NCBI GenBank assembly: GCA_009602735.1
Contig: WELA01004442.1
Location: forward strand, 471-47,923
DNA length: 47,453 bases
Direction of reading: 5' to 3'
Origin: Mesotaenium endlicherianum
Lineage: Eukaryota > Streptophyta > Zygnematophyceae > Zygnematales > Mesotaeniaceae
Position 1 is the stretch's first letter. Every line of letters starts with the position of its first letter. Below, one piece after another: positions 31,051 through 41,293 of this stretch. A program made the translations under genes and the position numbers. The notes beneath the pieces are model-generated. The model did no database searches. It had not been told where the DNA came from and saw only the letters and a program-made list of their open reading frames with translations.

Positions 31051-32800
31051 ATGCGGTTGAGGAGTGGAAGGATATATCATCCTGTAGAGCTTGTGGAAGG
31101 CTCTGACTCCAGCCAGAGTCGACGAAAGAGTGAGACATCTGAGCAAGCTGATAATCTGTGGAGAGAGTTACCGTCGGAAGACGAGTTGCAAAACAACTCT
31201 GCAAACGGTGAGACTCCGTATAACGCCTAGTTTAAAAATTCGGATTTGCCGCATACGTATTTACGTGTTCGTCGTACGTACGATACGTGAGAGTCAAAAT
31301 TGTACATTAGAATACGTCGGAATACGTGAGTGTCGGTGATATAAATCAACTATAAACTGACAATAAACAGAAAAATCGGTCTGTACGAGTATTTCGGAAT
31401 ACGACGATACGGAGTATTATTAAACGTACGGTACGGCCAAAAGAGACAATACGGGAGTATTTTTAAACTAGGGTATAACGCATGTATCTTTGCACTTGGT
31501 TTGGGCAAGGTACGAAGCACACAGGAAGAAGTTAGTGAGTGCTGGTCACCTTTCAAGATGACTAGTGAAGATAGGGATGAAAATCCTAAGTTCAAGCTGT
31601 CCACAAAGTGTTTTAGTGGACGAACCGGTGGAAACAGTCTCACTTTTGAAGAATTCGATGAGATCTATTGGGCGGATTTGTTTGAAAAAATCCGAAAGGA
31701 TGCTTCATACACTCAGTCCGTTGCATTTGTAAGCCTAGTTCAGTACTTGGACAAGGATGCCTTGCTACTCTATTGCCAATTTCGGAAGGATGAAAGCCTT
31801 ACCCAGGAATGGGCAATTTGGAGAGCAAAAGAAAACAAGGAACTTGAAAATTCAGAAAGAGGCTGCGAAAGCCCGTTTGTCCGCTTTGTTGTCAGGAAGA
31901 GCAGTTCTTGCCACACTTGTCGAGAGCGTAGACCTAGCTGCACTAATAGAAGAACTCACAGAGGCCATGTGACATCTCACAGAAGGCCAGCAGAGAGCGG
32001 CTCGTCGAGATGATGATGCTGAGTCTGTCACAGAATTGCGAGGAGTATGTGCAGATTAGTTTGGAAAGATTGCAAATGCCCAAGGACGAGTAACACGCAG
32101 AGTTGCACCATATAATGGGCAGCAGAGTGATAGTGCTGCCACCAACACTAGTCAAGCGGAAGCTCTAGCTAGTTGTCAAAGGAATATGGAAGCTGGGGAT
32201 GATCACATGGACCCTGAGCACTGTCTGCGTCGTTTCTTTGAATTGCTTGAGCAAAAGTTCCCGGAGGACCGCAGTCTGAAGGTGCACCATTATGTGCATT
32301 TTGTCCGTCAAAAGAACAAGACAGTTATGGAAGTCAAGTCCAGACTGGTGGATCTTGCCAAGAAGGCACGAATCTATGAACCCAAGATTGTGGCTGACAA
32401 ATTTTTGTTGTGCTTGGGCAAGGAAACAGATCGTGAAGTCCGGCCACATCTTTCTGCACGATGCGGAATTGAGTGGAACATTGACGAGGCTTCTAAAATA
32501 GCACGCAATGTCGAAGAAGGTAAAGTCTGGTACAAGGAGGCTTCCAGGACGCTTATGGCTCCTGAGAAGAAGGAGGATTCCTCTCCTCCTAAGACCAACA
32601 GCTCTAATTTTCAGTTTAAGAAAAAGAGCAGGTCCTTCAATAGGTTTGCTAAGCACGCCAACACTGCTGAGACATCAAAAGGTTGTTGAATTTGCGGGAA
32701 ATCAGGACATCAGAAGAGAGATTGTCCGTACCTTCATGCTAAGCAATTATCTGCTAGCAAGGCTCAGAAGATGAGTGTTGGTCTAAGAACCCAAATCTAA
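31051..32800 (+). pseudogene. Gag of element D with one CCHC zinc knuckle (interrupted)
   Basis: ATG at 31051 begins MRLRSGRIYHPVELVEG, matching the gag start of element C. The frame ends at the MITE (31226-31472) and resumes beyond it in the original frame (KVRSTQEEVSECW, NPKFKLSTKCFSG). It later shifts (around 31860) and carries stops near 31970-32070. The capsid-like part continues as DHMDPEHCLRRFFELLEQ, NKTVMEVKSRLVDLAKKA, FLLCLGKETDREVRPHLS. A TGA (32687-32689) stands where the knuckle would have Trp, followed by ICGKSGHQKRDC, completing C-x2-C-x4-H-x4-C. Broken. Confidence 0.8.
31226..31472. mobile_element. MITE, 247 bp, hAT-like target duplication
   Basis: Terminal inverted repeats are CCTAGTTTAAAAAT and its exact complement ATTTTTAAACTAGG (14 bp). 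Both flanks are GTATAACG (31218-31225 and 31473-31480), an 8-bp duplication as made by hAT transposases. The inside has no coding capacity and is dense in ATACG/TACGTA motifs on both strands. It sits in the gag frame of element D. A 9-bp reading (GTATAACGC) is possible but makes the inverted repeats uneven. Confidence 0.9.
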
Positions 32801-32901
32801 AGCCACCTTAGGCTAATGCTGCCACGAAAGAGGCAGACAGAGAGAAAAAGAAAGGAAAAGATAACTCTGGCGACCGAAAGGGCAAACGGAAGTTTGATGC
32901 C

Positions 32902-33660
32902 ATGAGTGCTGAAATTACAGATTTGAAAGCTCAAATTGCAAGGCTAAACGCGCCTAATGTCTATTATGATACAGATATGGCCGAGAGAGCCGTTTGCAAA
33001 GGCAAGAAGTTGATGCCTGAGAAGGTAGCAACTGTGATGGCCAGTGAGCGTGCGGATCATGACCGTTTGGTACCAAGGAATGTTGGAAAGCTTCCTCAGA
33101 CCTTTTGGATCACGTTGGATGAGGACGAGATTGCACAGCTACGCCATGCAAACATTGGATCATGCAAGACCGTCAGTTTTTCGTTGGATAAGCTGAAAGC
33201 TCTGGTCGAACATCGGATTCAGCATACTCCTACGATTTTTTTTGGCTGATTTGCAAATCGCATTTCCTTTCATGATCAAAGAGGCCAAACAGCAGCTGGA
33301 TATAGCTGAGGAAGGTGCAAACAGCGCTTCAATTGCCTACCAACTTCAGCACCACGAAAGTGCAAAATAAGGAAAGAGAATTGAGGTTTGACAACTGGTC
33401 CGCCCCCAACATTTTGTTGGATACAAAAGCACAACCACTTATCCTGGGAAGCAAGCCGTGAAGGCACTGGGATTAACTATAAGGGACCTGTAAGAGAGTC
33501 CTTTCCAATTGAGAACTGCATTGGGACCGCGGAGTCACACGCAAGCCTGTGCGAATCACGATTAACTCGGAGAAATTTGAGGAGGCGTCAGTGTGGATTG
33601 AATACACAGTGACGGAGGTCGAGAACTATGACGTATTGCTGGGGACAGAAGGTCGATCCC
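32902..33660 (+). pseudogene. Gag-pol linker and retropepsin-like protease of element D (broken)
   Basis: Starts with a short coiled coil (AEITDLKAQIARL) and runs open to TGA at 33247-33249. After stops and frame changes an aspartic protease signature appears, PNILLDTKAQPLILG (DTKA at 33420-33431): the family motif is D-S/T-G-A, so Gly has become Lys. Later, in another frame, EKFEEASVWIEYTVTEVENY and DVLLGTEG (about 33570-33655) fit the flap-to-end part of the protease fold. Position between gag and DNMT is shared with element C. Not functional. Confidence 0.6.
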
Positions 33661-33667
33661 TCTGGGC

Positions 33668-35030
33668 ATGGTTATTAATATGAAAAAGCAGAAAGTAACC
33701 TACCAGCAGACTGATAGGCAACCAGCAGGAGAAATTCCTGTAAAAATGGTGTGCCACAGTGAGGCAAGTTACGGAATCTTGGACTGTTGTGCCACCACCG
33801 AGTATCCAAAACTCAATGACACGCTGATGAAGAAAGAGGAGGCTGAATATTCCAGCATTAACATGCTACTACCCTTGATTTGGCAGTCAGACAAAATGGC
33901 ACAACTGGAAGCAGTGAGTAATCTGAATTGTGGCCCGCAAGAGCTATTACCAGCACCATATCCAGTTACTTCATCACTGAACCTGATGCCAGGGGTGGAG
34001 CCGATATCTCAAGCAACTGTCAAGATGGAGAACCCATTCCGAGAGACTGGAGTAATGGTGCTGGAACTATTTGGAGGTTGTGTATTGATTCAAAGAGGCA
34101 TTAAGGTATCCAAGGTCCTCTATGTGGATAACGACGAAGGCGCTTATTGCGCTTTTCAGGAAGCAATGGGTCAATTGCGAATAATGTGTCACTTTCAAAA
34201 CCTGGCACTGACCACTCAGCAGGTGGAGCGCCTGGCTGATGGATGCATTATGAACGTCAGGCTAGAAAGCTTGCACCCATACCAAATTGACTGGGTGTTT
34301 GTCGGATTTCCTTGCCAGCCATTCTCCCAAGCTGGAAGCCAAAAGGGCTTCAGCGATCACAGAATGCAACACTGGGGAAAGATGGTGAAAATCATCCAAT
34401 CGCTGCAAGAGCGACAGCGACAGTTTCCACCAGTGTATGTGATTGAGACTGTGCATCCAGGATTGGACTACAAGGAGATGAAGCCTGGAGCTTCGTGGCT
34501 GATTTTTGACTCTACTTTGGATCATCACGTTCTACTAAACGATGCAAGTCATGGAGGATTGTCTCAACGAGCCAAGATATTCTGGACGATTGGTATGGCC
34601 GTTGAGCATTTGAGGGCTATGGAGACAATTTCACGACAACCTTCCAACGCAAGAAGCGTGGGAGAAGTACTGGGAGTAATTGCCAGACCAATACAAAGAA
34701 GAGATACTTACCCGCAGTTCAGTATCAACGAGCCGGGACAACCAAGAGTGGTTCTGCCTACTTTCACAGCATACCCACAGTCACGTGCTTTCACGAAAGG
34801 AGGAGCTGGATTGATAAGAGATCTCACTGCAGACTCTCTTTGGCGAGAACCGTGGGCTATGGAAATTGTTTGGAACTCCCAGACACGATCGTGGTAACCA
34901 TCATCCAGAGAGTGGGAAGAACTGGCGCAGCCAAAGTGTGTGGGAGCATGATTGGGCAACACACCATGACTTGGTTGCTGCAGACCATTATGACTTGGCA
35001 ACAAATGACATTTGCCAACAAGCCTATGCC
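33668..35030 (+). pseudogene. C5-cytosine DNA methyltransferase in element D (one frameshift)
   Basis: The frame from ATG 33668 is open for 409 codons. Motif I: VMVLELFGG (34052-34078), after which the family's G-T/G-L stretch looks deleted (GGCVLIQRGIKV). Acidic SAM-contact end: VLYVDNDEG. Motif IV: FVGFPCQPFSQAGSQ, with the catalytic Pro-Cys-Gln at 34310-34318. Motif VI: VIETV (34439-34453) where ENV is usual, so Asn is Thr. Motif VIII: SQRAKIFW (34562-34585). A DNMT3-like C-terminal stretch follows (LPTFTAYPQSRAFTKGG, WREPWAMEI). A frameshift near 34880 separates motif X (VCGSMIGQHTMTWLLQ, about 34938-34985), which aligns with RLLGQAIDANILTW in element C. In the lineage it would methylate cytosines in DNA; this copy is probably impaired. 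Confidence 0.85.
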
Positions 35031-37102
35031 CAGAACTCTGGCAGTGATGTGTGGAAGGTGGGAGGTGCCTACCTCAGATCAGAGGGTGGAACGGAATGTT
35101 CGGCAACGTCGGGACATAACTCCCATGCGCAGAAATGCAACTCGAGAACCCAAAGGTACCTACACACCACTCAAAGAAGCCGGAATGGCTGAATTAGGAC
35201 GCTGTCGTAAATTGATTGAGCACATAGACAGGCAATTAGCTGTCACTCTGGCAAGAGGCAACACGCCGATGGAAGAAGGAGTTCCCAGCATTGAGGCGCC
35301 ACCATCAGGCGCGGGAACAATTGTTCAAGCTCCTCCTGCTGTACCATCAGAACCAGAAACTGACGACGAGCCAGTCTCGTCACCATGGCTAACGGAGGCA
35401 CCAGCTGGGATGCTGAGAAGAACACTCCCACCAAGACAGGAGGAAACTTCTTCAAGGGAAGACGGTGGAATGTCTGATACAAGGACCAGCTCGCGAGCAA
35501 CCGGTAATGGATATATACTGGGAAGCAAGCTCGAGTACTTGGGAAGCTAACCAACGCTGCTTGTCATCTTCACCAAACAAGAGTGGTCAAATGAAACTCC
35601 ATATTGGAGCCCATCGAATGACCAAAATTGTCGTGAGCGTCAGTGCAACCTTGGCAAATGGGCCGAGGCATGCAGCGAGAAATCTCCCAACTCTGGAGGG
35701 TCTGGAAAGACCATATGCCTGGAACTGACTATCAAAAGGCACGACGAGGTGGAAGAAAAGGAGCGTCAAGAGGCTGACGCAATGCTGACTAATGAAGAAC
35801 GTCGAATGACGACGATCTGCTTAATTGCTGGAAAAGTTACCAGGCAAATTATGGATCAGCTGCTAGAAGCAGATGCTGATCGATGCAAAGAAGAGCAGGC
35901 AACGCAAGTGGCGCACTCGCTGCAGCACACAATTATCAACATGGCCAATCTCAACACAGAGGATGACGGGGAACCGTCACCACCAGGAGTAAAGGAGCCA
36001 GATGGAGCTGAGGCAAAAACGCCTATTGCTCCAGAATTCAACTTGTCGAAGCTTTCAGATGGAGGGGACTCAGGGAATGAACACTGGATCTTTAAGAGCT
36101 GCAAGACCTCAGAACGGACGACTGGTTTGCTAACCAGTTAACACTGGAGGGGCCGAACCCAGCAGACCTATATGAAGATTTGAAGTCACCAACTGCTAGC
36201 ATCACAGCTACCGATTAGTTCATGTCCGGAAGGCGACAATAGCCACCAAAGGTGAGTGCATGAATTGCTAAGACAGAAGCACTTGAAGGGAAGTCACTAG
36301 GCCAGGCCAGCAAGCCAAGAAAAGTGGCTCGTGAGGGGAACGCACCGTTCAGACGGATGCTGACCCGCTATCTCAAGTATCAAGGGGAACCTCGCAGGGA
36401 AGGGGCTCCGAAAGGAATCACTGCCCCACCAAAGCCTATTTTGGACATCTTGCAAAAAGAAGGGGAAGCCGGTCTCATGCGCAGAGCGCTTTGGGAATAT
36501 ACATTCCCATGGTTACGTCTTCCACCACTGGAACGTGGGGAGGAGCAGAACCTGCCCCTCGGGCACCCACAACCACTGAACAAGAACTCATCGACCTGAG
36601 GAGGACGGTGCAGCGCTTGGTGGAAGAAAATGCTGTGCGTAACAGGTTGACAGACCTGCACGATTGTCGGTTTGTGTTACGTGGCTGGACAGTCACCCCA
36701 CCATTTGGAGAACATCCAGGGGGGACACTAGACCGTTTAACTTCTTTGGAACGTCTATGGGGTTGGATCATTGACCCAAGGACGGCCACCCATGACGCAG
36801 CAGGATGGTCGGTGACCAACACGCGACCACCAGCTGAGGCTGGAGGAACGGGTACCAATTGGACCCCTCAAGACGAAGAAAGATTCCTCCAACAACCAAT
36901 CAAGAGGCGGCTAAAGATTGACTCGGACCACGAGAAACGCAGATCGCAAGGAAGGGATAAAGAAACCAAGGGTAAGGCAATCAAGCCTAAGCCTCTAGAG
37001 GAACAAGCTAAGAAGCCTGTCACTCCACCACCAGGCAATCAGGCTGAAAAGCCAGAAGGGAAGGGGGAGGATGAGAAACCCCCACCTAAACCCCAAGAGT
37101 AG
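35031..37102 (+). pseudogene. Linker between DNMT and RT in element D
   Basis: About 2 kb, open in pieces and rich in Pro/Glu/Arg/Thr. It includes RDITPMRRN and TYTPLKEAG (short TPL motifs as in the linker of element C), an acidic part (PSEPETDDEPVSSPW), a segment with LRRTVQRLVEENAVRNRL (coiled coil, about 36595-36650), a Trp-rich stretch (ERLWGWIIDPRTATHDAAGW) and a Lys/Pro-rich end before TAG at 37100-37102. No enzymatic domain recognised. The Trp-rich segment at 36660-36900 looks folded rather than disordered. Confidence 0.5.
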
Positions 37103-38595
37103 CAATTATTGGATGCTTTTGCTGGAGAGAGGCAGCCGGAAGCTGAGACATTTGCCATTGGGAAAATGGTCTCATCCCAGCAAAGAGCACAAATAGAAAG
37201 GCTGTTGAAAAGGCACCGCAAGGTGTTTGCTTTTACAAAAGAAGAGATTGGCAGAACCACTGCTAATGTGTGAAATCACACTAACCACAGATAGATCTGT
37301 TCGACTTGGGCCGCATAAGCTCAGTTAAACAAAGTGAGACTGTGTGGAGAAAACATGCCAAGAGCTGCAGAAGCTTGGAATGATTGAAAAATCAACTTTT
37401 ATACATGGTGCTCCCATAGTGGTAGTCTCTAAGAAAGACGAGGATGGCCATTACACCGCCACTCGCATGTGTGGAAATTACAAGAGGCTAAACCTCCACA
37501 CAGAGCCAGATAGCTATGTGATGCCCACACCAGAGAGAATCTTCTCTATTGCTACCACCGGAAAGGTGTTCAACATCATTGATTCGCGCCAAGGCATTAA
37601 CCAGATCCCTGTGAAAACGGGAGATTGCTTTCTGGGCTCAAAGGGAACTATGGCAGTGGACATTAATGCCCTTCGGGTTGAAAAATGCCCCTGCTATCTT
37701 CCAACAAACTATGGACAAAGTGCTAGAGGGGCTAGACTTTGCAGAACCATACATTGACGATGTTGTGGTATTTAGTCAGTCAGTTGAGCAACACCTCGAG
37801 CACTTGGAAAAGGTGTTCCAGCGCCTGGGGAAACTCCAGATGACGTTGCATCCTGGGAAATGCGAGTTTTTTGAGGCCCACGTGCCGTATCTAGGACATG
37901 AGATTGGGAACAATGCTATGTCCTCTCAGACTGTAAAGACTAAGGCTATCTACAAGATACCAGCACCCACCACCATAACCAAGCTGAAAGCCATGTTAGG
38001 ACTCAGCGGGTACTATCGTAAATTTGTGCAGGATCATAGCAGAAGTGCTAAACCCTTGATGGAACTCCTGAAAAAGGATGTGCCTTTCGTGTGGACGAAA
38101 GCCCAACAGAAGGCCATGAACGAGCTAAAAGAAAGGCTGGTGAGAGCCCCAGTTTTGCGCACGCCAAACTACACAAAGCCATTCCACCTGCGCACAAATT
38201 GGAGTCGTGTGGAAATTGGCGCAGTACTCACTCAGGTCGAAAGCCCTAAGGAGGAGTACGTGATAGCCTATGCTTCTCGCTCTAACAACAGAGCAGAAAG
38301 CAATTACTCATCCTATGAAGAAGAGTTACTGGCAGTGGTGTGGGCCGTCACGCATTTCAGAGAGTATCTTTGGGGAAGGCCCTTCATGTTGATCACTGAT
38401 CACTCGCCATTACTTTGGCTAATGAAGAATCGGGACCTCATTGGAAAGTTGGCTCGCTGGGCTCTTAAGCTACAGGAGTACCAGATGACGGTGGTACACC
38501 GAGCAGGTGTGTTAAACAATGATGCTGATGGACTCAGCAGGAATCCAGACCCATCTTCAAATGACAGTACTGAAACGCAAGAAGATGAAGACTAG
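37103..38595 (+). pseudogene. Reverse transcriptase and RNase H of element D (broken)
   Basis: The N-terminal part (RHRKVFAFTKEEIGRT, about 37213-37260) leads to a stop and frame change. The frame from 37344 has GMIEKSTFIHGAPIVVVSKK, MCGNYKRLNLHT, and FNIIDSRQGINQIPV with the first catalytic Asp. A frameshift near 37660 leads to MPFGLKNAPAIFQ and the catalytic box YIDD (37750-37761). RNase H follows in the same frame. Its first catalytic position reads LRTNWSRV, Asp changed to Asn, while ITDHSPLLWLM and NNDADGLSRNP are preserved. Ends TAG 38593-38595. Ty3/gypsy type. Confidence 0.88.
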
Positions 38596-38622
38596 AGCAA
38601 CCCAATAGAACTGGCGGCCGGC

Positions 38623-40023
38623 TTGGTCGAAATAGCTGAAATGGCCATGTCAGGAGAAGCTGAACCGCTGCTGTTGTTCAGTCCAGAGATCTGGAACGAT
38701 CAAGCTACCATGCACTTGTTGAAAACAGGGGTTCACCTAGAGGGGTTATCTCTGAAAGAGAAGGACCAGGTGAGCCATCGTGCGAAACGGTTTTGCTGGA
38801 AACACAATAACCTTATCAAAGTTGAAGAGAATGGTGAAGAGAAGTTGGTGCCAGAACCCACCAAAAGGCGTGCTCTTGTGCAGGAAATGCACGAAAACAC
38901 AGGCCACTATGGAGTCAAAAAGACATACAGTCTTTTGGAATTGTCTTTCTGGTGGAGGGGCATGAAGCAACAGTGTGAAGAAGTGGTCAAAGCCTGCAAA
39001 AGCTGCGATCGCGTCAAAGCTGGATTCACTTAGCGACATCCACACTTGCATCCTTTGCCAATCATGTGCCTAGGTTGCTGTTGAAGCTGCGATCTCGCAG
39101 GTGAGCTATCGCTGTCAAAGCGAGGTAACAATTACATAGTTGTGATTGAGCATTTTTCTAAGTGGATAGAGGTTGTGCCTCTAATTGCTAAGGAGAGTCT
39201 GGGGACCGCGGAAGCGCTCCTTAACAATGTTATTGTGCGTCATGGAGCCCCAGCAGAAGTGCTGACAGACCAAGGGTCTGAGTTCCAAGGGTCATTCCAA
39301 AAACTCTTGGACAAATGCTTCATTGATCATCGTACTACATCTAGAGATCATCCGCAAGCAGATGGATTAGCAGAAAGGATAGAGCAAACTGTGAAGTCTG
39401 CACTGCGCAAATATTGTCTGGAACATGACAAGCGCGATTGGGATCTGGCCCTACCATGGTTGGTAATGGGGTACAGATTCAGCAAGCAAGCTGCGCTGGC
39501 GAACTATTCGCCATATCAGATTCTGTTTGGCAGGAGTCCAGTAGTACCGAGCAGCACCAAACAGGCGATTGACCAGGTGAAAGACCTGGACAGCCCTGAG
39601 GAACTGCTAAAAGCTATGGTACGTCGCAAGGCGTTATATGAACGCATGATGCCTGTTGCACTGGACAATCTGAAAATTGCACAGAAAAGAGATACCCAGC
39701 GTTACGCGAAGACCCGAGATAGGAGTTACCGCCTACAGATAACGCAGATCCAGGAAGGAGACTTCGTCTACAAGAAGCGGCAGACCAAGACCACCATCGA
39801 CACCAGTTCAGGTGCAGTAATCCTACGCGTAAAGCATGTGTTGGAAAACGGCGTCTTAGAGCTGGAGGGCTCAGACGGCGAAACTATAAGAGACCATGTG
39901 CAGAATTGCTCGCTGTGCCATTTGCCAAATATCGACCCTACGGTCAAGGTTGTGCTTGAGGAATTAGTGCCAGCACGCCATGTGCCAGTTGCAAAGTGGT
40001 GGATGATAAGGAGGCAATGGTAA
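38623..40023 (+). pseudogene. Integrase of element D (core nearly intact)
   Basis: HHCC zinc domain: HENTGHYGVKKTY ... CKSCDRVKAG (about 38890-39027), then TAG at 39031-39033. The core's first Asp is in CDLAGEL (about 39085) after another stop; the frame is open from 39142. The second catalytic Asp is in LTDQGSEFQG and the Glu in LAERIEQTV, 34 residues apart. The C-terminal part (EGDFVYKKRQTKTT, VILRVKHVLENGVLELEGSD, NCSLCHLPNIDP) matches element C. There is no chromodomain. The frame ends TAA 40021-40023, but the PHD finger lies in the next frame from about 39960, so the original protein probably continued into it. Confidence 0.88.
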
Positions 40024-40145
40024 CTTGCGATAAGTGTGGTGCCCGTTGGCACACCTTCTGCATTGGGGATGAAGAGATTATGGCAGGACAATGGGAATGT
40101 CCAGACTGCCTTCCTAAACCCCCCAGCCGCAAAGCTGGAAAATAA
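39960..40145 (+). pseudogene. PHD finger at integrase C-terminus of element D (one frame off)
   Basis: Reading frame 40143-40145 TAA backwards gives zinc ligands Cys 39981, Cys 39990, Cys 40026, Cys 40035, His 40050, Cys 40059, Cys 40098, Cys 40107: C-x2-C-x11-C-x2-C-x4-H-x2-C-x12-C-x2-C. Landmarks are MVTCDKCGARWHTFC and the Trp two residues before the last Cys pair (QWECPDC), as in classical PHD fingers. A basic tail follows (PPSRKAGK). PHD fingers bind histone H3 tails. The integrase frame overlaps it by about 60 bases in another frame, so a small indel in this copy, or less likely programmed frameshifting, separates them. It occupies the place of a chromodomain and lies directly upstream of the polypurine tract. 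Confidence 0.88.
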
Positions 40146-40181
40146 ATAACTTTCAACGGAAAGGGCAGGGACGCCCCAATT

Positions 40182-40193
40182 GAAAGGGAGGGG
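40182..40193 (+). other. Polypurine tract of element D
   Basis: GAAAGGGAGGGG immediately before TGTAAGGG, the LTR start. Confidence 0.8.
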
Positions 40194-40700
40194 TGTAAGG
40201 GAAAATAAGGGATGGTAAACTTTTTGCAAATTTGCCAAGTCCTGTAAGGGAGCCATGGGAATGAGTCTGCTAAGGGCGAAAGCACCTCATGGACACCCTC
40301 TTGCAATTGCCTAAGTGCAGGGAGACCAGAAATGGTTCAACCTCACAGCAGGAACGCCCCGACACACGTGCGAAGGGCAATCGACCAGGGCCACCAACAC
40401 ATGCAGAGCTGCACCGACCAGTCGACCATGGCAACGTCCACACGTAAGTGGAGTCACCGACACCTCGACTAGGTCGATGGCACACGTGCTGGAAAGCCAT
40501 ACACGTGCCAGGGGACCGACACTGTCAGGCACGACATAGCTCGTCAATTTTCCAAATAAAAGGCATTGCATTACCTCGAAAATTAAGGTCCATTTTCTTT
40601 CTATTTACAGCACTACAAAGGCAACAACAACGACTCTCATTGAGTTTCTTTCCAAAAATATCTTACTTCGCTAGTGTAATTATACAAATGTGCTGACATA
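40194..40700 (+). repeat. 3' LTR of element D (right end uncertain)
   Basis: Starts TGTAAGGGAAAATAAGGG after the polypurine tract. A polyadenylation-type AATAAA is at 40555-40560. No second copy exists in the window to define the end; TGCTGACA near 40700 is a possible terminus. Confidence 0.55.
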
Positions 40701-41293
40701 TTTTTGGCAACACGATCCTTCGAGTGCGTCGTATTAATTTTTGAATGACTTGAAAAGCACACCATATATGATTGCAAATATGCTGATAACCCTTTGCAAG
40801 GTACATCTTCAAGGCTTTAGACCGTCAAAGAAGGTCATACACATATTCTTTTGGCCACTAGACCAAGCCCTTCCTAAAGGCAAGTGCTAACAAAACGTTG
40901 ACTGTTGCACGCCACCTGCATTGTTCATTTATGACAGTATAGTGCATAGGTGTCTTGTCAGTCCTATCATGGAACAATTTCAATATAACCAAGCATTGTT
41001 GATTGCATCAAGTCGGCATTTGGAGATGCGCTAAGAGGTTATGATTTTAATGTTATTTCTAAAACAGGAGATTATCAATACACATGTTGAGATATAATAA
41101 GCCCAAACATGCATTTTCTAGCTTGACTAGATATTACATTGATAATCATGCACTTTCTCAAGAGTCGTCAAGTGTCAAGTCCGTATGTATTCTTGATAGA
41201 CGTAAATGCAAGCTATCATCTCACATCAACGAGTTAGTTCTAGAGTCTTGTATTCTAGAGCGCAATAAATATCCATCGCCCTCGGGTGACAGC
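40701..41293. other. Intergenic, AT-rich; no gene seen
   Basis: Lies between element D and the stop of the minus-strand gene at 41294. Base composition changes sharply at about 41280, from AT-rich here to GC-rich inside the gene, supporting that stop as the gene end. It should contain the gene's 3' UTR. Confidence 0.5.

Larger units (their letters stand above)
31051..40700 (+). mobile_element. Element D: Ty3/gypsy element with DNA methyltransferase and PHD finger
   Basis: Order on the plus strand: gag (31051-32800, split by a MITE), protease (32902-33660), DNMT (33668-35030), linker (35031-37102), RT-RNase H (37103-38595), integrase (38623-40023), PHD finger in another frame (39981-40145), polypurine tract (40182-40193), LTR start (40194). 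Integrase sequence is close to that of element C, which has the same DNMT position. Frameshifts and stops are fewer than in C but still disable the element. The right LTR boundary is approximate and the left LTR was not identified. Confidence 0.85.

Noticed and set aside
39970-40023. Programmed frameshift between integrase and PHD finger
   Set aside because: No slippery heptamer is evident and other indels occur in this copy, so a degenerative indel is the simpler explanation.
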